A DNA stretch of 64,000 bases, from assembly GCA_036504075.1 (NCBI GenBank), contig DASXVX010000068.1:1-64000 (forward strand), in the 5' to 3' direction. This DNA is from DASXVX01 sp036504075 (GTDB taxonomy: Bacteria > Bacillota > Sulfobacillia > Symbiobacteriales > Symbiobacteriaceae). Position 1 is the stretch's first letter. Every line of letters begins with the position of its first letter. Below are positions 42,306-51,250 of this stretch, in pieces. The translations under genes and the position numbers were made by a program. The notes under the pieces are model-generated. The model saw only the letters and a program-made list of their open reading frames with translations, made no database searches and was not told where the DNA came from.

Positions 42306-42386
42306 TGCCATTACCGCCTATCCATTCGCTTCGTCTAAAGGATAGAATGGGAAGGGAAATTCCTTTCGATTTGGAGGATTTATTAG

Positions 42387-44702
42387 ATGGCAGAACGGGT
42401 GGAGAAACGCCCTGAAACATTATTGGAAGTCGAAGAAGGCTCTTGTGCCACGGCGATTCTGGCCGAGCTGAAAGGCCGGCAGGGCGTCGTCTCGGCAAAG
42501 CTGGACACCGGCAACCTGACACTCTCACTTCGCTTCGACCCGCTGCTGACGGATGACCTGGAAGCCGAAGAGGTCGCCGATCGGGTGGCCGCAAGGCTTT
42601 CCGCCAACCGGGAGCGGTGTCCGGGCGACGGTGGCGCTCACTGCGCCACCTGCATGCTGCACCTGGGCGAAATGCTCACCCCGGCTGAAACCATGAACCT
42701 CGTCAGCCCTGACGGCGTCGTGCTGCATCTCGGTCCCGCGGTGGCCGCGGCCCGCGAGGTAACCCGGACCGTTTCGCCCACGTCAACCGCCAGGCCGGCG
42801 CCGCCTCACGAGGCGGAAGAAGTCCGTCCGCTGCTGATTTCCACTGTGCTCTGCGCCGTTTTTTTGGCCGCGGGTTTCGCCGCCGAGCGGTTTGTCGGCG
42901 CCAGTGCGTGGGTGTACGTGCCGCTCTATGCGCTCTCTTATGCCACGGGCGGCTATTTCCGCCTGATCGAAGGGTTCCAGGCGCTCGTCAAGGAGAAGAA
43001 CCTGGACATCAACTTCCTGATGATCCTGGGTGCGGCGGGGGCCGCCGTGCTGGGCAAGTGGGAAGAGGGCGCCATGCTCATGTTCCTCTTCACCTTGTCG
43101 GCGACCCTGGAAGCCTTTGCCGTGGGCCGTACCAGGCTCGCCATCCGCAAGCTGATGGCCCTGGCGCCCGAAGACGCCCTGGTTCGCCGGAACGGCGCCG
43201 AGCACCGGGTGCCGGTGGCGGACCTTTACCGGGGCGACCTGGTGATCGTGGGCCCGGGCGAGCGGGTCGCCGCTGACGGCGTCATCCGCAAGGGCAGTTC
43301 TGCCGTGAATGAAGCGGCGATCACCGGCGAATCGATCCCCGTGGAGAAATCGGTGGGCGAAAAAGTCTTCGCCGGCACGGTGAACGGCCACGGCGTGCTT
43401 GAGTTTGAAGTACAGCGGGGTGCGGGCGAATCCACGCTCTCCCGGATCATCCGGGTGGTGGAGGAGGCTCAGGCCCAGAAAGCTTCTACGCAGCGCCTGA
43501 CCGACTGGATTGACCGCTACTATACGCTGATCGTGGTCTCGGTGGCGCTGCTGGCCTGGGTGGCCCCGCCGCTGGCAGGCTTCGGCACGTGGGGTTCTTC
43601 CTTTTACCGGGCGATGATGCTGCTGGTGGTCGCCTCGCCCTGCGCGCTGGTCATCTCGACGCCGGCCGCGATTCTCTCGGCGATCGCCCGGGCGGCCCGG
43701 GCGGGCATTCTGTTCAAGGGCGGCTTGCACCTGGAGCAGACGGCCATGATCCAGGTCGTGGCCATGGATAAGACCGGGACGCTTACCACCGGGCGGCCGG
43801 GCGTCGTGGAAGTGCTGGCGGAGGACGGCATCGAGGTGGAGGAGCTCTTCCGGCTGGCCGCGGCCGCCGAGTCCCGCTCCGAGCACCCGCTGGCGGCCGC
43901 CGTGCTCCGCTCCGCCAAGGAGCGGGGGTTGCTGTACCCCGTGGCCGAAGATTACGAGGCCCTGGCCGGCCTGGGCGGCCGTGCCGTGGTGGACGGCCGG
44001 GAAGTCTACGTGGGCGCCCCCCGGCTGCTGGAGCACCTGAAAGTCGTCCCGTCGGACCTGGTGAAGGCCCGGCTCGAAGGACTCTTCGAATCCGGCCTTA
44101 CAACCATGGTCGTCATCGCCGGGGGACAGTTGCTGGGCATTCTCGGCCTGGCGGACACGCCCCGGCCCGAGGCCCGCGCGGCCCTGAACATGCTCCGGCG
44201 GATCGGCGTGAAGCGGATCGTCATGCTCACGGGCGACAACCGCCGGGCGGCCCAGGCCGTGGGCGACACCGTGGGCGTGGACGAAGTCCGGGCGGAACTG
44301 CTGCCCGAAGATAAGCTCCGGATCATCAAGGAGCTGCGGGAACAGTACGGCCCGGTGGCCATGGTGGGCGACGGCGTCAACGATGCCCCGGCCCTGGCCG
44401 CAGCCACAGTCGGGATCGCCATGGGCGGCGTCGGCTCGGACGTGGCCATGGAGACGGCCGATGTCGTGCTGATGGCCGACGAACTGGAGAAGATCTCCGA
44501 GGCGATTAACCTGGCCCGCAAGGCCCGGTATACCGTTCTGCAGAATCTCATATTTGCGGTGGGCGTCATCACCGTACTCGTAGGCACGGTGCTGTTCGGC
44601 TCGATCACGCTGCCGCTGGCAGTAGTGGGCCACGAGGGTTCCACGATTCTGGTCGCTTTCAACGGGCTAAAGCTGCTTATGTCACGTATTCGCGTTGCCT
44701 GA
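42387..44702 (+). CDS. P1B-type heavy-metal ATPase (SPC/HEGST, P1B-4-like)
   Basis: A 771-residue metal exporter. The transmembrane metal site is Ser-Pro-Cys (417-419), the phosphorylated Asp461 is in DKTGT, TGES and MVGDGVNDAPAL complete the P-type core, and HEGST (about 749-753) lies in the last helices. SPC with HEGS/GT is the mark of P1B-4 pumps (CoaT/CzcP), which export cobalt, zinc or cadmium. The N-terminal 120 residues hold a degenerate HMA-like fold and a Cys/His patch (CPGDGGAHCATC) in place of a CxxC. The gene follows a two-component system; TTTGGAGGA precedes ATG 42387. Confidence 0.92.
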   Translation: MAERVEKRPETLLEVEEGSCATAILAELKGRQGVVSAKLDTGNLTLSLRFDPLLTDDLEAEEVADRVAARLSANRERCPGDGGAHCATCMLHLGEMLTPAETMNLVSPDGVVLHLGPAVAAAREVTRTVSPTSTARPAPPHEAEEVRPLLISTVLCAVFLAAGFAAERFVGASAWVYVPLYALSYATGGYFRLIEGFQALVKEKNLDINFLMILGAAGAAVLGKWEEGAMLMFLFTLSATLEAFAVGRTRLAIRKLMALAPEDALVRRNGAEHRVPVADLYRGDLVIVGPGERVAADGVIRKGSSAVNEAAITGESIPVEKSVGEKVFAGTVNGHGVLEFEVQRGAGESTLSRIIRVVEEAQAQKASTQRLTDWIDRYYTLIVVSVALLAWVAPPLAGFGTWGSSFYRAMMLLVVASPCALVISTPAAILSAIARAARAGILFKGGLHLEQTAMIQVVAMDKTGTLTTGRPGVVEVLAEDGIEVEELFRLAAAAESRSEHPLAAAVLRSAKERGLLYPVAEDYEALAGLGGRAVVDGREVYVGAPRLLEHLKVVPSDLVKARLEGLFESGLTTMVVIAGGQLLGILGLADTPRPEARAALNMLRRIGVKRIVMLTGDNRRAAQAVGDTVGVDEVRAELLPEDKLRIIKELREQYGPVAMVGDGVNDAPALAAATVGIAMGGVGSDVAMETADVVLMADELEKISEAINLARKARYTVLQNLIFAVGVITVLVGTVLFGSITLPLAVVGHEGSTILVAFNGLKLLMSRIRVA

Positions 44703-44707
44703 TGGAT

Positions 44708-44733
44708 GAGCCGGGGGTTGTACCCCGGCTCTT
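44708..44733 (+). terminator. hairpin after the metal ATPase gene
   Basis: A 9-bp perfect stem (44708-44716 with 44723-44731) with a GTTGTA loop, six bases after the stop codon; the T-tract is short. Confidence 0.65.
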
Positions 44734-44798
44734 GCGTCTCCCTGACATATGCATTAGAGTATAAACGGCCCAATGTGCTACTGAAGAGGGTGGACAAG

Positions 44799-45854
44799 GT
44801 GCCCGAATTGATGAGGGCGATCCGAAAGCTGGAGGCAGGCCCTGGCGCTGAGTTGCAGCATGTGCCCATACCGGTGATCGGCCCGCATGACGTGTTGGTC
44901 AAAGTGAAGGCGACCAGCGTCTGTGGGACGGACTACCACATTTACACCTGGGACCCCTGGTCAGCCGGACGCGTGAAGCCCCCTCTGACTGTAGGCCACG
45001 AACTGGCCGGCGAAGTGGTGGCCACAGGTAGCGAAGTAACCCGCTGCAAGGTGGGCGATGCCGTTTCGGCAGAGACCCATATCGTGTGCAACAACTGCCC
45101 CCGCTGTGACGTTGGCGAGTACCACCTGTGTGAGCGGACTCAGATTCTCGGCGTCGACCGCGACGGCGTCTTCGCCGAATACGTGGCGATTCCGGAGCAG
45201 AACGCCTGGGTCAACGACAAGGATATCCCCTGGGAGGTCATGTCGATCCAGGAGCCGCTGGGCAACGCCATGCATACGGCCATGGCGGGCGAACTCACCA
45301 GCAAAACCGTGCTGGTGACGGGTTGCGGCCCCATCGGCATCATGACCGTGCCGATCGCGAAAATCTCCGGTGCCGAGACGATCATCGCCATGGACATCAA
45401 CGAGTACCGGCTGGACCTGGCCAAACGGCTGGGCGCCGACGTTCTGATCAACCCGGCGAAGGAAGACCCGGTGGAAGTGGTCCGCAAGTACACCCGCGGC
45501 TTCGGTGCGGACGTGGTGCTGGAGATGTCCGGCAACGCCCTGGCGATTCGGCAATCGCTGAAGGCCGCCCGCAACGGCGCTCGCGTCTCGCTGCTAGGGC
45601 TGCCGTCCCGGCCGCTGGAGATCGATCTGGGGGCCGACGTGATCATGCGGGGCCTGGTCCTGCAAGGCATCACCGGTCGCAAAATGTGGCAGACTTGGTA
45701 CCAGATCCGTTCGCTCCTGCGGGCGGGCCTGGCTGAGCGGCTGCAGCCCATTATCACCCATAAGATGCCGCTGGAGGACTTCGCCACCGCCATGGAGCTC
45801 ATGGGCGCCGGCAAGTGTGGCAAGGTGGTTCTCCTGCCTGAGCTTACCAAGTAG
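44799..45854 (+). CDS. tdh: L-threonine 3-dehydrogenase
   Basis: The zinc-dependent medium-chain dehydrogenase oxidises L-threonine to 2-amino-3-ketobutyrate with NAD. The 351-residue protein has Cys42 (SVCGTDYHIY) and His67-Glu68 (VGHELAGEV) as catalytic zinc ligands, the four structural cysteines in CNNCPRCDVGEYHLC, and the Rossmann motif TGCGPIGIM. GTG 44799 lies eight bases after GAAGAGGG; ATG 44811 is an alternative. The next gene, kbl, starts 12 bp after the stop and takes up the product, so this is a threonine-to-glycine operon. Confidence 0.95.
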   Translation: MPELMRAIRKLEAGPGAELQHVPIPVIGPHDVLVKVKATSVCGTDYHIYTWDPWSAGRVKPPLTVGHELAGEVVATGSEVTRCKVGDAVSAETHIVCNNCPRCDVGEYHLCERTQILGVDRDGVFAEYVAIPEQNAWVNDKDIPWEVMSIQEPLGNAMHTAMAGELTSKTVLVTGCGPIGIMTVPIAKISGAETIIAMDINEYRLDLAKRLGADVLINPAKEDPVEVVRKYTRGFGADVVLEMSGNALAIRQSLKAARNGARVSLLGLPSRPLEIDLGADVIMRGLVLQGITGRKMWQTWYQIRSLLRAGLAERLQPIITHKMPLEDFATAMELMGAGKCGKVVLLPELTK

Positions 45855-45866
45855 GAGGTCTTGACT

Positions 45867-47045
45867 GTGGCTGTTACCGACTTCCTGGTCGAAGAACTGA
45901 GCGCATTGCGTGAAGCCGGACTCTACCGGCGGCTGAAGGAGTTGCAGAGTCCGCAGAAGCCCCGCTCCGTCATCGACGGGCGCGAGGTCATTAACCTTTC
46001 GAGCAACAACTACCTGGGCCTGGCCGATGATCCCCGCCTCAAGGCGGCCATGATTCAGGCCACCGAAAAGTGGGGCGCCGGATCCGGGGCCGTGCGGACC
46101 ATTATTGGGACCATGTCGATACATAACGAACTGGAGCAGAAGCTGGCGGCGTTCAAGCATACGGAAGCGGCCGTGGTCTTCCAGAGCGGCTTTACCTGCA
46201 ACTCGGGCGTCATTCCGGTGCTGGTGGGCGAAGGCGATGCGATCATCTCGGATGAACTGAACCACGCGTCGATCATCGACGGTTGCCGCCTCACGAAGGC
46301 GCCGACGCACCGGTTCAAGCACTCCGACATGGACGACCTCGCCCGGGTGCTGAAAGAGACGGACGGCCAGTATCGGCGGCGGCTGATTATTACGGACGGC
46401 GTCTTCTCCATGGACGGCGACATCGGCAACCTGCCGGCCATCGTCGAACTCGCCGAGAAGCACGGCTGCATGACCTATGTGGACGACGCCCACGCTTCGG
46501 GCGTGCTGGGCAAAAACGGGCGGGGCTCGGTCAACCACTTCGGGCTGGACGGGCGGGTCACCGTGCAGGTGGGCACGCTCTCCAAGGCCATGGGCGTACT
46601 CGGGGGCTACGTGGCGGGCCCGAAGGCGCTCGTCGAGCTGCTCTGGCACCGCGGCCGGCCGTTCCTCTTCTCGACCTCGCATCCGCCGGGGGTCGCGGCG
46701 GCCTGTCTGAAGGCCATTGAGATCATGGAGCAGGAGCCGCAGTTGATCGACAAGCTCTGGGAGAACACCCGGTACTTCAAGGCCAAGCTGTCTGCGCTCG
46801 GCTTCAACACCGGCAAGAGCGAAACACCGGTCACGCCGGTCATCGCCGGCGACGAAGTGAAAGCGCTGAAGCTTTCCGACCGGCTGCTGGAGGAGGGGGT
46901 CTTCGCCCAGGGCATCGCCTACCCGACGGTGGCCAAAGGCAAGGCCCGGGTCCGGACCATCGTTTCGGCCGCCCATACGAAGGCGGACCTGGACGAGGCG
47001 GGGGCCGCCTTTGCAAAAGTCGGCCGGGAACTGGAGCTCATTTAG
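45867..47045 (+). CDS. kbl: glycine C-acetyltransferase (2-amino-3-ketobutyrate CoA ligase)
   Basis: A PLP enzyme of the alpha-oxoamine synthase family that splits 2-amino-3-ketobutyrate with CoA into glycine and acetyl-CoA. The 392-residue product has INLSSNNYLGLADDP at the start, the Schiff-base lysine in GTLSKAMGVLGGY, YVDDAHASGVLG for the pyridine-binding Asp, and SELNHASIIDG-like DELNHASIIDG. TTG 45861 is also in frame but too close to AGGAGG; GTG 45867 fits. It completes the tdh pathway, whose unstable intermediate is passed directly to this enzyme. Confidence 0.95.
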   Translation: MAVTDFLVEELSALREAGLYRRLKELQSPQKPRSVIDGREVINLSSNNYLGLADDPRLKAAMIQATEKWGAGSGAVRTIIGTMSIHNELEQKLAAFKHTEAAVVFQSGFTCNSGVIPVLVGEGDAIISDELNHASIIDGCRLTKAPTHRFKHSDMDDLARVLKETDGQYRRRLIITDGVFSMDGDIGNLPAIVELAEKHGCMTYVDDAHASGVLGKNGRGSVNHFGLDGRVTVQVGTLSKAMGVLGGYVAGPKALVELLWHRGRPFLFSTSHPPGVAAACLKAIEIMEQEPQLIDKLWENTRYFKAKLSALGFNTGKSETPVTPVIAGDEVKALKLSDRLLEEGVFAQGIAYPTVAKGKARVRTIVSAAHTKADLDEAGAAFAKVGRELELI

Positions 47046-47149
47046 GCGCGATCCGCACCGTGCATTCGTTCTACGGGGAGTCGGGGCGTTGCCCTGGCTC
47101 CCTGTTCGGCTTTCGCAGGGAAACACACCCATTGGAGATCGGCACGGTG

Positions 47150-47155
47150 TATAAT
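47150..47155 (+). promoter_or_regulatory. consensus -10 box for the rhomboid gene
   Basis: A perfect TATAAT sits 50 bp before the rhomboid start. The only -35-like hexamer, TTGGAG at 47132, is 12 bp away and too close, so the -35 is unclear. Confidence 0.4.
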
Positions 47156-47205
47156 ACGAGGGTACTTTTGCATACCACGCCCGCATTTGGGACGGAGGGA
47201 CCGCC

Positions 47206-48408
47206 TTGAATGTTGCCGTTTACGTGTCTGCCGTACGTGAGAAGCTGCTGGCCCGCGGCTTTGCCGACCTTGCAATCCCCGCAGACCTGAGCGCCCGGGT
47301 CGCACTGGCCGTCACCCGCACGGAAGACTGGGGATTGCTGGTCCTGGGGCTGGTGAACCCGGAGGCCGCCGGCGATTCGGCCGGGCGGGAAGCGCTGGTG
47401 CGGGCCATTGCCGCCTGGACCCGAGACCTGGCAAGACGGGAGGGCGCACCCTGCTACTTCATTCCGGTCTTCCCGTTCGACCGGAAAGTGCCGGAGGACG
47501 AGGCCGGCGCGATCATGGGACTCCGGCAGGAGGATCCCGCACAGCGATCTGGCGTGGTGCCCTGGATCGCTGACCTGGCGGTGGAACTGGTGGACCGGCA
47601 TTCCGGCTTCCCGCGGGTGGGCCCCGAAGTCACCCAGGCGCTGACCGACGTGCCCCGGGGCCGGACGGAAGAGGCCTGGCGGGCGATGACCGGCCCGCAG
47701 ATCGGCCGGCGGGCGCCCGGGCTGGCAATCAACCTGGGCTACGTGCCTGCGACCCGGTTCATTCTCGCCGCCACCGTCGCTTACTATCTCTGGGTGGCGC
47801 TGATCAGCGGCGGCGGACTCGCCATGATTTTAAGCGGCCCCTCCGGCGGTACGCTGATCAAATGGGGGTCAAACTATAGCCCACTGGTGTTCCAGGGGCA
47901 GCAGTGGCGGCTCTTTACGCACGTGCTTCTGCACGGGGGCCTCTTGCATATCGGCCTGAACATGTGGGCGCTCTGGCAGTTGGGCCGGCATGTGGAACTG
48001 ATCTTCGGCAGCCAGCGCATGGGCTACATCTACGTGGTGGCGGGCGTGGCGGGCGGCTTTGCCAGCGTGGTCCTGCGGCCGGGCGGCGTCAACTCCGTGG
48101 GCGCATCGGGCGCCATTATGGGGCTCATGGGCGCCATGGTCTACTTCGCCCTGGCCCTGCCGGGGCGGCGGGTGGACTGGCGAAACCTGCTCGGGCCGGT
48201 GGGCATTAACCTGATGCTCGGCTTCTTCATCCCGGGCATTGACAACTATGCCCACTTCGGCGGGTTCATCGGCGGTATCCTCGCGGCCTTTCTGACCGGC
48301 ATTCCGGGAGAGCGTTCCCCCTGGCGGTTATGGGCCATGGGCGCCGTCGGGCTCGCCGTCATCCTGATTTTGGCGGGGCTGATTCCCCTGCAGCACGCAG
48401 GCTTGTAG
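47206..48408 (+). CDS. rhomboid family intramembrane serine protease
   Basis: The 400-residue protein joins a soluble N-terminal domain of about 175 residues to a rhomboid core with six or more helices. The catalytic dyad is Ser301 in GASGAIMG and His350 in NYAHFGGF; the WRLFTHVLLHGGLLHIGLNM loop is also typical. Rhomboids cut membrane proteins within the bilayer. The N-terminal part resembles that of GluP-type Gram-positive rhomboids but lacks a TPR tail. The TTG start has GGAGGGA. It precedes aroQ but may have its own promoter. Confidence 0.88.
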   Translation: MNVAVYVSAVREKLLARGFADLAIPADLSARVALAVTRTEDWGLLVLGLVNPEAAGDSAGREALVRAIAAWTRDLARREGAPCYFIPVFPFDRKVPEDEAGAIMGLRQEDPAQRSGVVPWIADLAVELVDRHSGFPRVGPEVTQALTDVPRGRTEEAWRAMTGPQIGRRAPGLAINLGYVPATRFILAATVAYYLWVALISGGGLAMILSGPSGGTLIKWGSNYSPLVFQGQQWRLFTHVLLHGGLLHIGLNMWALWQLGRHVELIFGSQRMGYIYVVAGVAGGFASVVLRPGGVNSVGASGAIMGLMGAMVYFALALPGRRVDWRNLLGPVGINLMLGFFIPGIDNYAHFGGFIGGILAAFLTGIPGERSPWRLWAMGAVGLAVILILAGLIPLQHAGL

Positions 48409-48434
48409 ACACCCATAATTTTTGGTACGATAAT
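48403..48434 (+). promoter_or_regulatory. candidate promoter for aroQ
   Basis: TTGTAG (48403-48408), 17 bp and TACGAT (48426-48431), with an overlapping GATAAT at 48429-48434. It overlaps the rhomboid stop codon and lies about 40 bp before aroQ. Confidence 0.4.
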
Positions 48435-48471
48435 GCGGGCTTGCACAACCTTGCGGCTGGAGGTGTCCCTG

Positions 48472-48918
48472 ATGGCCTCGGTTCTGGTCATTCACGGTCC
48501 GAACTTGAACCTGCTGGGCAGCCGCGAACCGCAAGTCTACGGCACCACCACGGTGGCGGAGATCAACGCGGCTTTGGTCTCGCTGGGTGCGGAACTCGGG
48601 GTGACGGTGGAGAGCCTGCAGTCCAATCACGAAGGCGTCATCGTCGATGCCATTGGGGCGGCCCGAGGTCGCCACGGGGCCATCGTCATGAACCCGGGGG
48701 CGTTCACGCATTACAGCATTGCCATTCGCGACGCGATATCGGCCGTCGATGTGCCGGTGGTGGAAGTACATCTTTCCAACGTACATAAGCGGGAAGAGTT
48801 TCGCCACCATTCCGTGCTTTCGGCTGTCTGCGTCGGGACCATTTTAGGCTTTGGCGCCGAGAGCTACTACCTCGGGCTCCGGGCGGCTGCCCGCCTGGCC
48901 CGCAGCGAAGAGAGGTAA
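48472..48918 (+). CDS. aroQ: type II 3-dehydroquinate dehydratase
   Basis: The enzyme dehydrates 3-dehydroquinate to 3-dehydroshikimate in aromatic amino acid synthesis. The 148-residue product carries the family signature VIHGPNLNLLGSREP with the active-site Asn, GTTTVAEIN, LQSNHEG, MNPGAFTHYS (Tyr/His region) and EVHLSNVHKREEFRHHS. CTGGAGGTG precedes ATG 48472. It is followed by pepP and efp, the standard order in spore formers. Confidence 0.95.
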   Translation: MASVLVIHGPNLNLLGSREPQVYGTTTVAEINAALVSLGAELGVTVESLQSNHEGVIVDAIGAARGRHGAIVMNPGAFTHYSIAIRDAISAVDVPVVEVHLSNVHKREEFRHHSVLSAVCVGTILGFGAESYYLGLRAAARLARSEER

Positions 48919-48924
48919 TCGACC

Positions 48925-49998
48925 ATGACCGTGTCCCGGCTTCAAGCCCTGCGCTCCCATCTGGCGGAACGGCGCCTCGACGGCATCATGATCACCAAGC
49001 CGGAGAACCGAGCCTATCTGAGCGGCTTCACCGGCAGCGCCGGCACGTTGCTGATCAGCGAAGAGCACGCTTGCCTCGTTACCGACTTCCGCTACGTGGA
49101 ACAGGCGACGTCCCAGGCGCCGGACTTTCAGATTCTGAAGCCGGACGCCACCATCGGGGCGCTGGTCGCGAAGCTTTGCGACGATTATCACGTGAAGCGC
49201 CTGGGGTTCGAAGGCGACTTCCTGACCGTAGATGAGTACCACCTGACCGAACAACTGCATGCCGGGCGGGAATTGATCTCCGTTTCGGGGCTGGTGGAAG
49301 GACTCCGGATGATCAAGGACGAAACCGAAGTGGAGCTCATGGCAAAGGCGGCAGCCATTGCCGATGCGGCCTGGGCGGAGACGCTCCCGCTGATCAAGCC
49401 GGGCACTGCCGAGCGGGACGTGGCCGTGGAGCTGGAGTACAAAATGAAGAAGCACGGGGCCGACGGGCTGGCGTTCGACATTATCTGTGCTTCCGGCGTC
49501 CGCTCTTCGCTGCCGCATGGCCGGGCCTCCGACAAGCTGATCGAGGCCGGCGACCTGGTGACCTGCGACTTCGGCGCCCTGTACAAGGGCTACTGCTCCG
49601 ACATGACCCGGACGGTCATGGTGGGCGAGCCGGCGCCTAAGCAACGGGAGATTTACGCGATCGTCCTGGAGGCGCAGCGCAGGGGCGTGGCCGGGTGCCG
49701 GGCCGGCATCACCGGGGCGGACCTCGACGCCATTTGCCGGGATTATATCCGGGAGCAGGGTTACGCCGAAATGTTCGGCCACGGCACGGGCCACGGGGTC
49801 GGCCGTTTCATTCATGAAGGGCCGCGGGTTTCCGCCCGTGGTGCCGAAGATGTGCTCCTGGCGGGCATGGTCGTGACCGTGGAGCCGGGCATTTACCTGC
49901 CGGGTTGGGGCGGCGTCCGCATTGAAGATACGGTGCTGGTGCAAGCCGGCGGCTGTGAAAGGCTGACGAAGTCCCCGAAAGAACTGATCATTCTCTAG
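48925..49998 (+). CDS. pepP: M24 family Xaa-Pro aminopeptidase/dipeptidase
   Basis: A 357-residue metallopeptidase that removes residues before proline. The N-terminal creatinase-like domain (about 1-125) precedes the pita-bread catalytic domain. Metal ligands are seen in CDFGALYKGYCSDMTRT (two Asp), GHGTGHGVGRFIHEGP (His), VTVEPGIYL (Glu) and VRIEDTVLV (Glu). It lies six bases after aroQ and before efp, a conserved linkage. The gene symbol follows common use in this neighbourhood; pepQ is an alternative name. Confidence 0.9.
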   Translation: MTVSRLQALRSHLAERRLDGIMITKPENRAYLSGFTGSAGTLLISEEHACLVTDFRYVEQATSQAPDFQILKPDATIGALVAKLCDDYHVKRLGFEGDFLTVDEYHLTEQLHAGRELISVSGLVEGLRMIKDETEVELMAKAAAIADAAWAETLPLIKPGTAERDVAVELEYKMKKHGADGLAFDIICASGVRSSLPHGRASDKLIEAGDLVTCDFGALYKGYCSDMTRTVMVGEPAPKQREIYAIVLEAQRRGVAGCRAGITGADLDAICRDYIREQGYAEMFGHGTGHGVGRFIHEGPRVSARGAEDVLLAGMVVTVEPGIYLPGWGGVRIEDTVLVQAGGCERLTKSPKELIIL

Positions 49999-50067
49999 CA
50001 CTTGTTGGTTTTGGCTTAACAGTTTCGGTTTCGCGCAACATTTTTGCGACGCGGAGGGATTTGTCCA

Positions 50068-50625
50068 ATGATATCGATGAGCGAAGTTCGTAAAGGCACG
50101 ACCGTTGAGATTAATGGGGATATATACCAGGTTATCGACTTCTTGCACGTGAAGCCGGGCAAGGGCGCCGCGTTCGTGCGGGCCAAGGTCAAGAACGTGC
50201 GGACCGGGTCCGTGACTGAAACCACGTACAACCCGTCGGAAAAGTTCCCGAAGGCCCAGATCGAACGCCGTGAGTTCCAGTACCTCTACGGCGGTCAGGG
50301 CACCTGGACGTTCATGAACAACGAGACCTACGAGCAGTTGGAACTGAGCGAGACGCAGATCGGCGACGCGAAGAATTACCTGCTCGAGAACATGATGGTC
50401 AACATCGCCGAGTGGAAGGGCAACATCATCGGCGTCGACCTGCCCAACACCGTTGAGCTGAAGGTCGTGGACACCGAGCCGGGCTTCAAGGGCGACACCG
50501 CCACCGGCGCCACCAAGGCCGCGAAGCTGGAGACCGGCTACTCGGTCAACGTGCCGCTCTTCATTAACGTCGGCGACGTGCTGAAGGTCGACACCCGCAG
50601 CGGTGACTACCTGGGTCGCGCATAA
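50068..50625 (+). CDS. efp: translation elongation factor P
   Basis: EF-P rescues ribosomes stalled on polyproline stretches. The 185-residue protein has the three-domain EF-P layout: KOW-like N-terminal domain with the loop KPGKGAAFVR, whose Lys32 is the site modified in many bacteria, and the two OB domains (LPNTVELKVVDTEPG; VPLFINVGDVLKVDTRSGDYLGR). The ATG at 50068 lies nine bases after GGAGGG; ATG 50077 is a second option. No modification enzyme gene (epmA, earP, ymfI) is adjacent. Proline-rich spacers in several proteins of this window are likely clients. Confidence 0.97.
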   Translation: MISMSEVRKGTTVEINGDIYQVIDFLHVKPGKGAAFVRAKVKNVRTGSVTETTYNPSEKFPKAQIERREFQYLYGGQGTWTFMNNETYEQLELSETQIGDAKNYLLENMMVNIAEWKGNIIGVDLPNTVELKVVDTEPGFKGDTATGATKAAKLETGYSVNVPLFINVGDVLKVDTRSGDYLGRA

Positions 50626-50682
50626 CGGGACCGGCGCACAGCCAGACTATGCGGTGAACGCCTTGCATAGGGGGGATTCGCC

Positions 50683-51033
50683 GTGGATGACATTCGCGCC
50701 AGAGTGGCGTATCTGAACGGGCTGGCGGAAGGGCTGCAAATCGACGCTTCCAGCCCCGAGGGCCGGGTGCTGAGTTCGGTGATCGACGTGTTGGGCGATC
50801 TGGCAGAGCAGATGACTGGTCTGGCCGAAGCGCACGACGAGATGGCCGACTATGTCGAAGACCTGGATTACGACCTGGGTGCTCTCGAGGAAGCGCATTA
50901 CGACAACCGCGACGAAGTGATCCGCTTCGTCCCGGCGACGGACTTGGACGACGTCGACGATGACGACGTGGAAGTGGTCTGTGAATGCGGCGAGACCGAT
51001 GCCTTTGACGGGCACCACACGCATGCCGACTGA
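50683..51033 (+). CDS. CD1247 N-terminal domain protein
   Basis: A 116-residue acidic protein. The start, DDIRARVAYLNGLAEGLQIDASSPEGRVL, and the following VLGDLAEQ...VEDLDYDLGALEE match the small CD1247-type proteins that commonly follow efp in clostridia. A helical coiled-coil part leads to an Asp-rich segment and a short end with CECG and HHTH that might bind metal. Function is unknown. GTG 50683 has AGGGGGG. In related genomes spoIIIAA usually comes next; here it is 9.4 kb away. Confidence 0.75.
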   Translation: MDDIRARVAYLNGLAEGLQIDASSPEGRVLSSVIDVLGDLAEQMTGLAEAHDEMADYVEDLDYDLGALEEAHYDNRDEVIRFVPATDLDDVDDDDVEVVCECGETDAFDGHHTHAD

Positions 51034-51037
51034 ACGA

Positions 51038-51063
51038 AACGGCGGGCCATACGGCCCGCCGTT
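51038..51063 (+). terminator. 11-bp hairpin after the CD1247-domain gene
   Basis: AACGGCGGGCC, an ATAC loop and GGCCCGCCGTT form a perfect stem five bases after the stop, the likely end of the aroQ-pepP-efp transcript. A similar core, GACGGCGGGCC..GGCCCGCCGTC, ends the DUF402 gene at 59140. Confidence 0.7.
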
Positions 51064-51066
51064 CTC

Positions 51067-51182
51067 GCGGCTGACTCCGTCAGCCGCCGGAGCGGCCGGC
51101 AGACCGCGGCTGACGGAGTCAGTCGCCGTGGTGGCCGGCAGACCGCGGCTGACGGAGTCAGTCGCCGTGGTGGCCGGCAGAC
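51067..51182. repeat. palindromic repeats: one 9-bp hairpin plus two 39-bp direct repeats
   Basis: GCGGCTGAC-TCC-GTCAGCCGC (51067-51087) is a perfect hairpin. It is followed by two identical 39-bp direct repeats (51096-51134 and 51135-51173) and the first nine bases of a third. Each 39-bp unit contains the hairpin core CTGAC-GGA-GTCAG. The first unit points opposite to the single hairpin. The same core occurs at positions 1-23 of the window, so this is a clustered copy of a dispersed element. Confidence 0.85.
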
Positions 51183-51241
51183 TTTTGCGGAGCAAAAGGC
51201 GGGAGGCAACAATATTTTTTGCGGAGCAAAAGGCGGGAGGC
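51183..51241. repeat. two 25-bp repeats with a TTTTGC-GGA-GCAAAA hairpin
   Basis: Identical 25-bp segments at 51183-51207 and 51217-51241 each form a six-base hairpin with a GGA loop followed by GGCGGGAGGC. They lie just beyond the stop of the minus-strand RNase H-like gene and could also act on its transcript end. Confidence 0.8.
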
Positions 51242-51250
51242 GACTAAGTT

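Noticed and set aside
51096..51182. Direct repeats considered as a CRISPR array
   Set aside because: The 39-bp units are contiguous with no unique spacers, and no cas gene is present.
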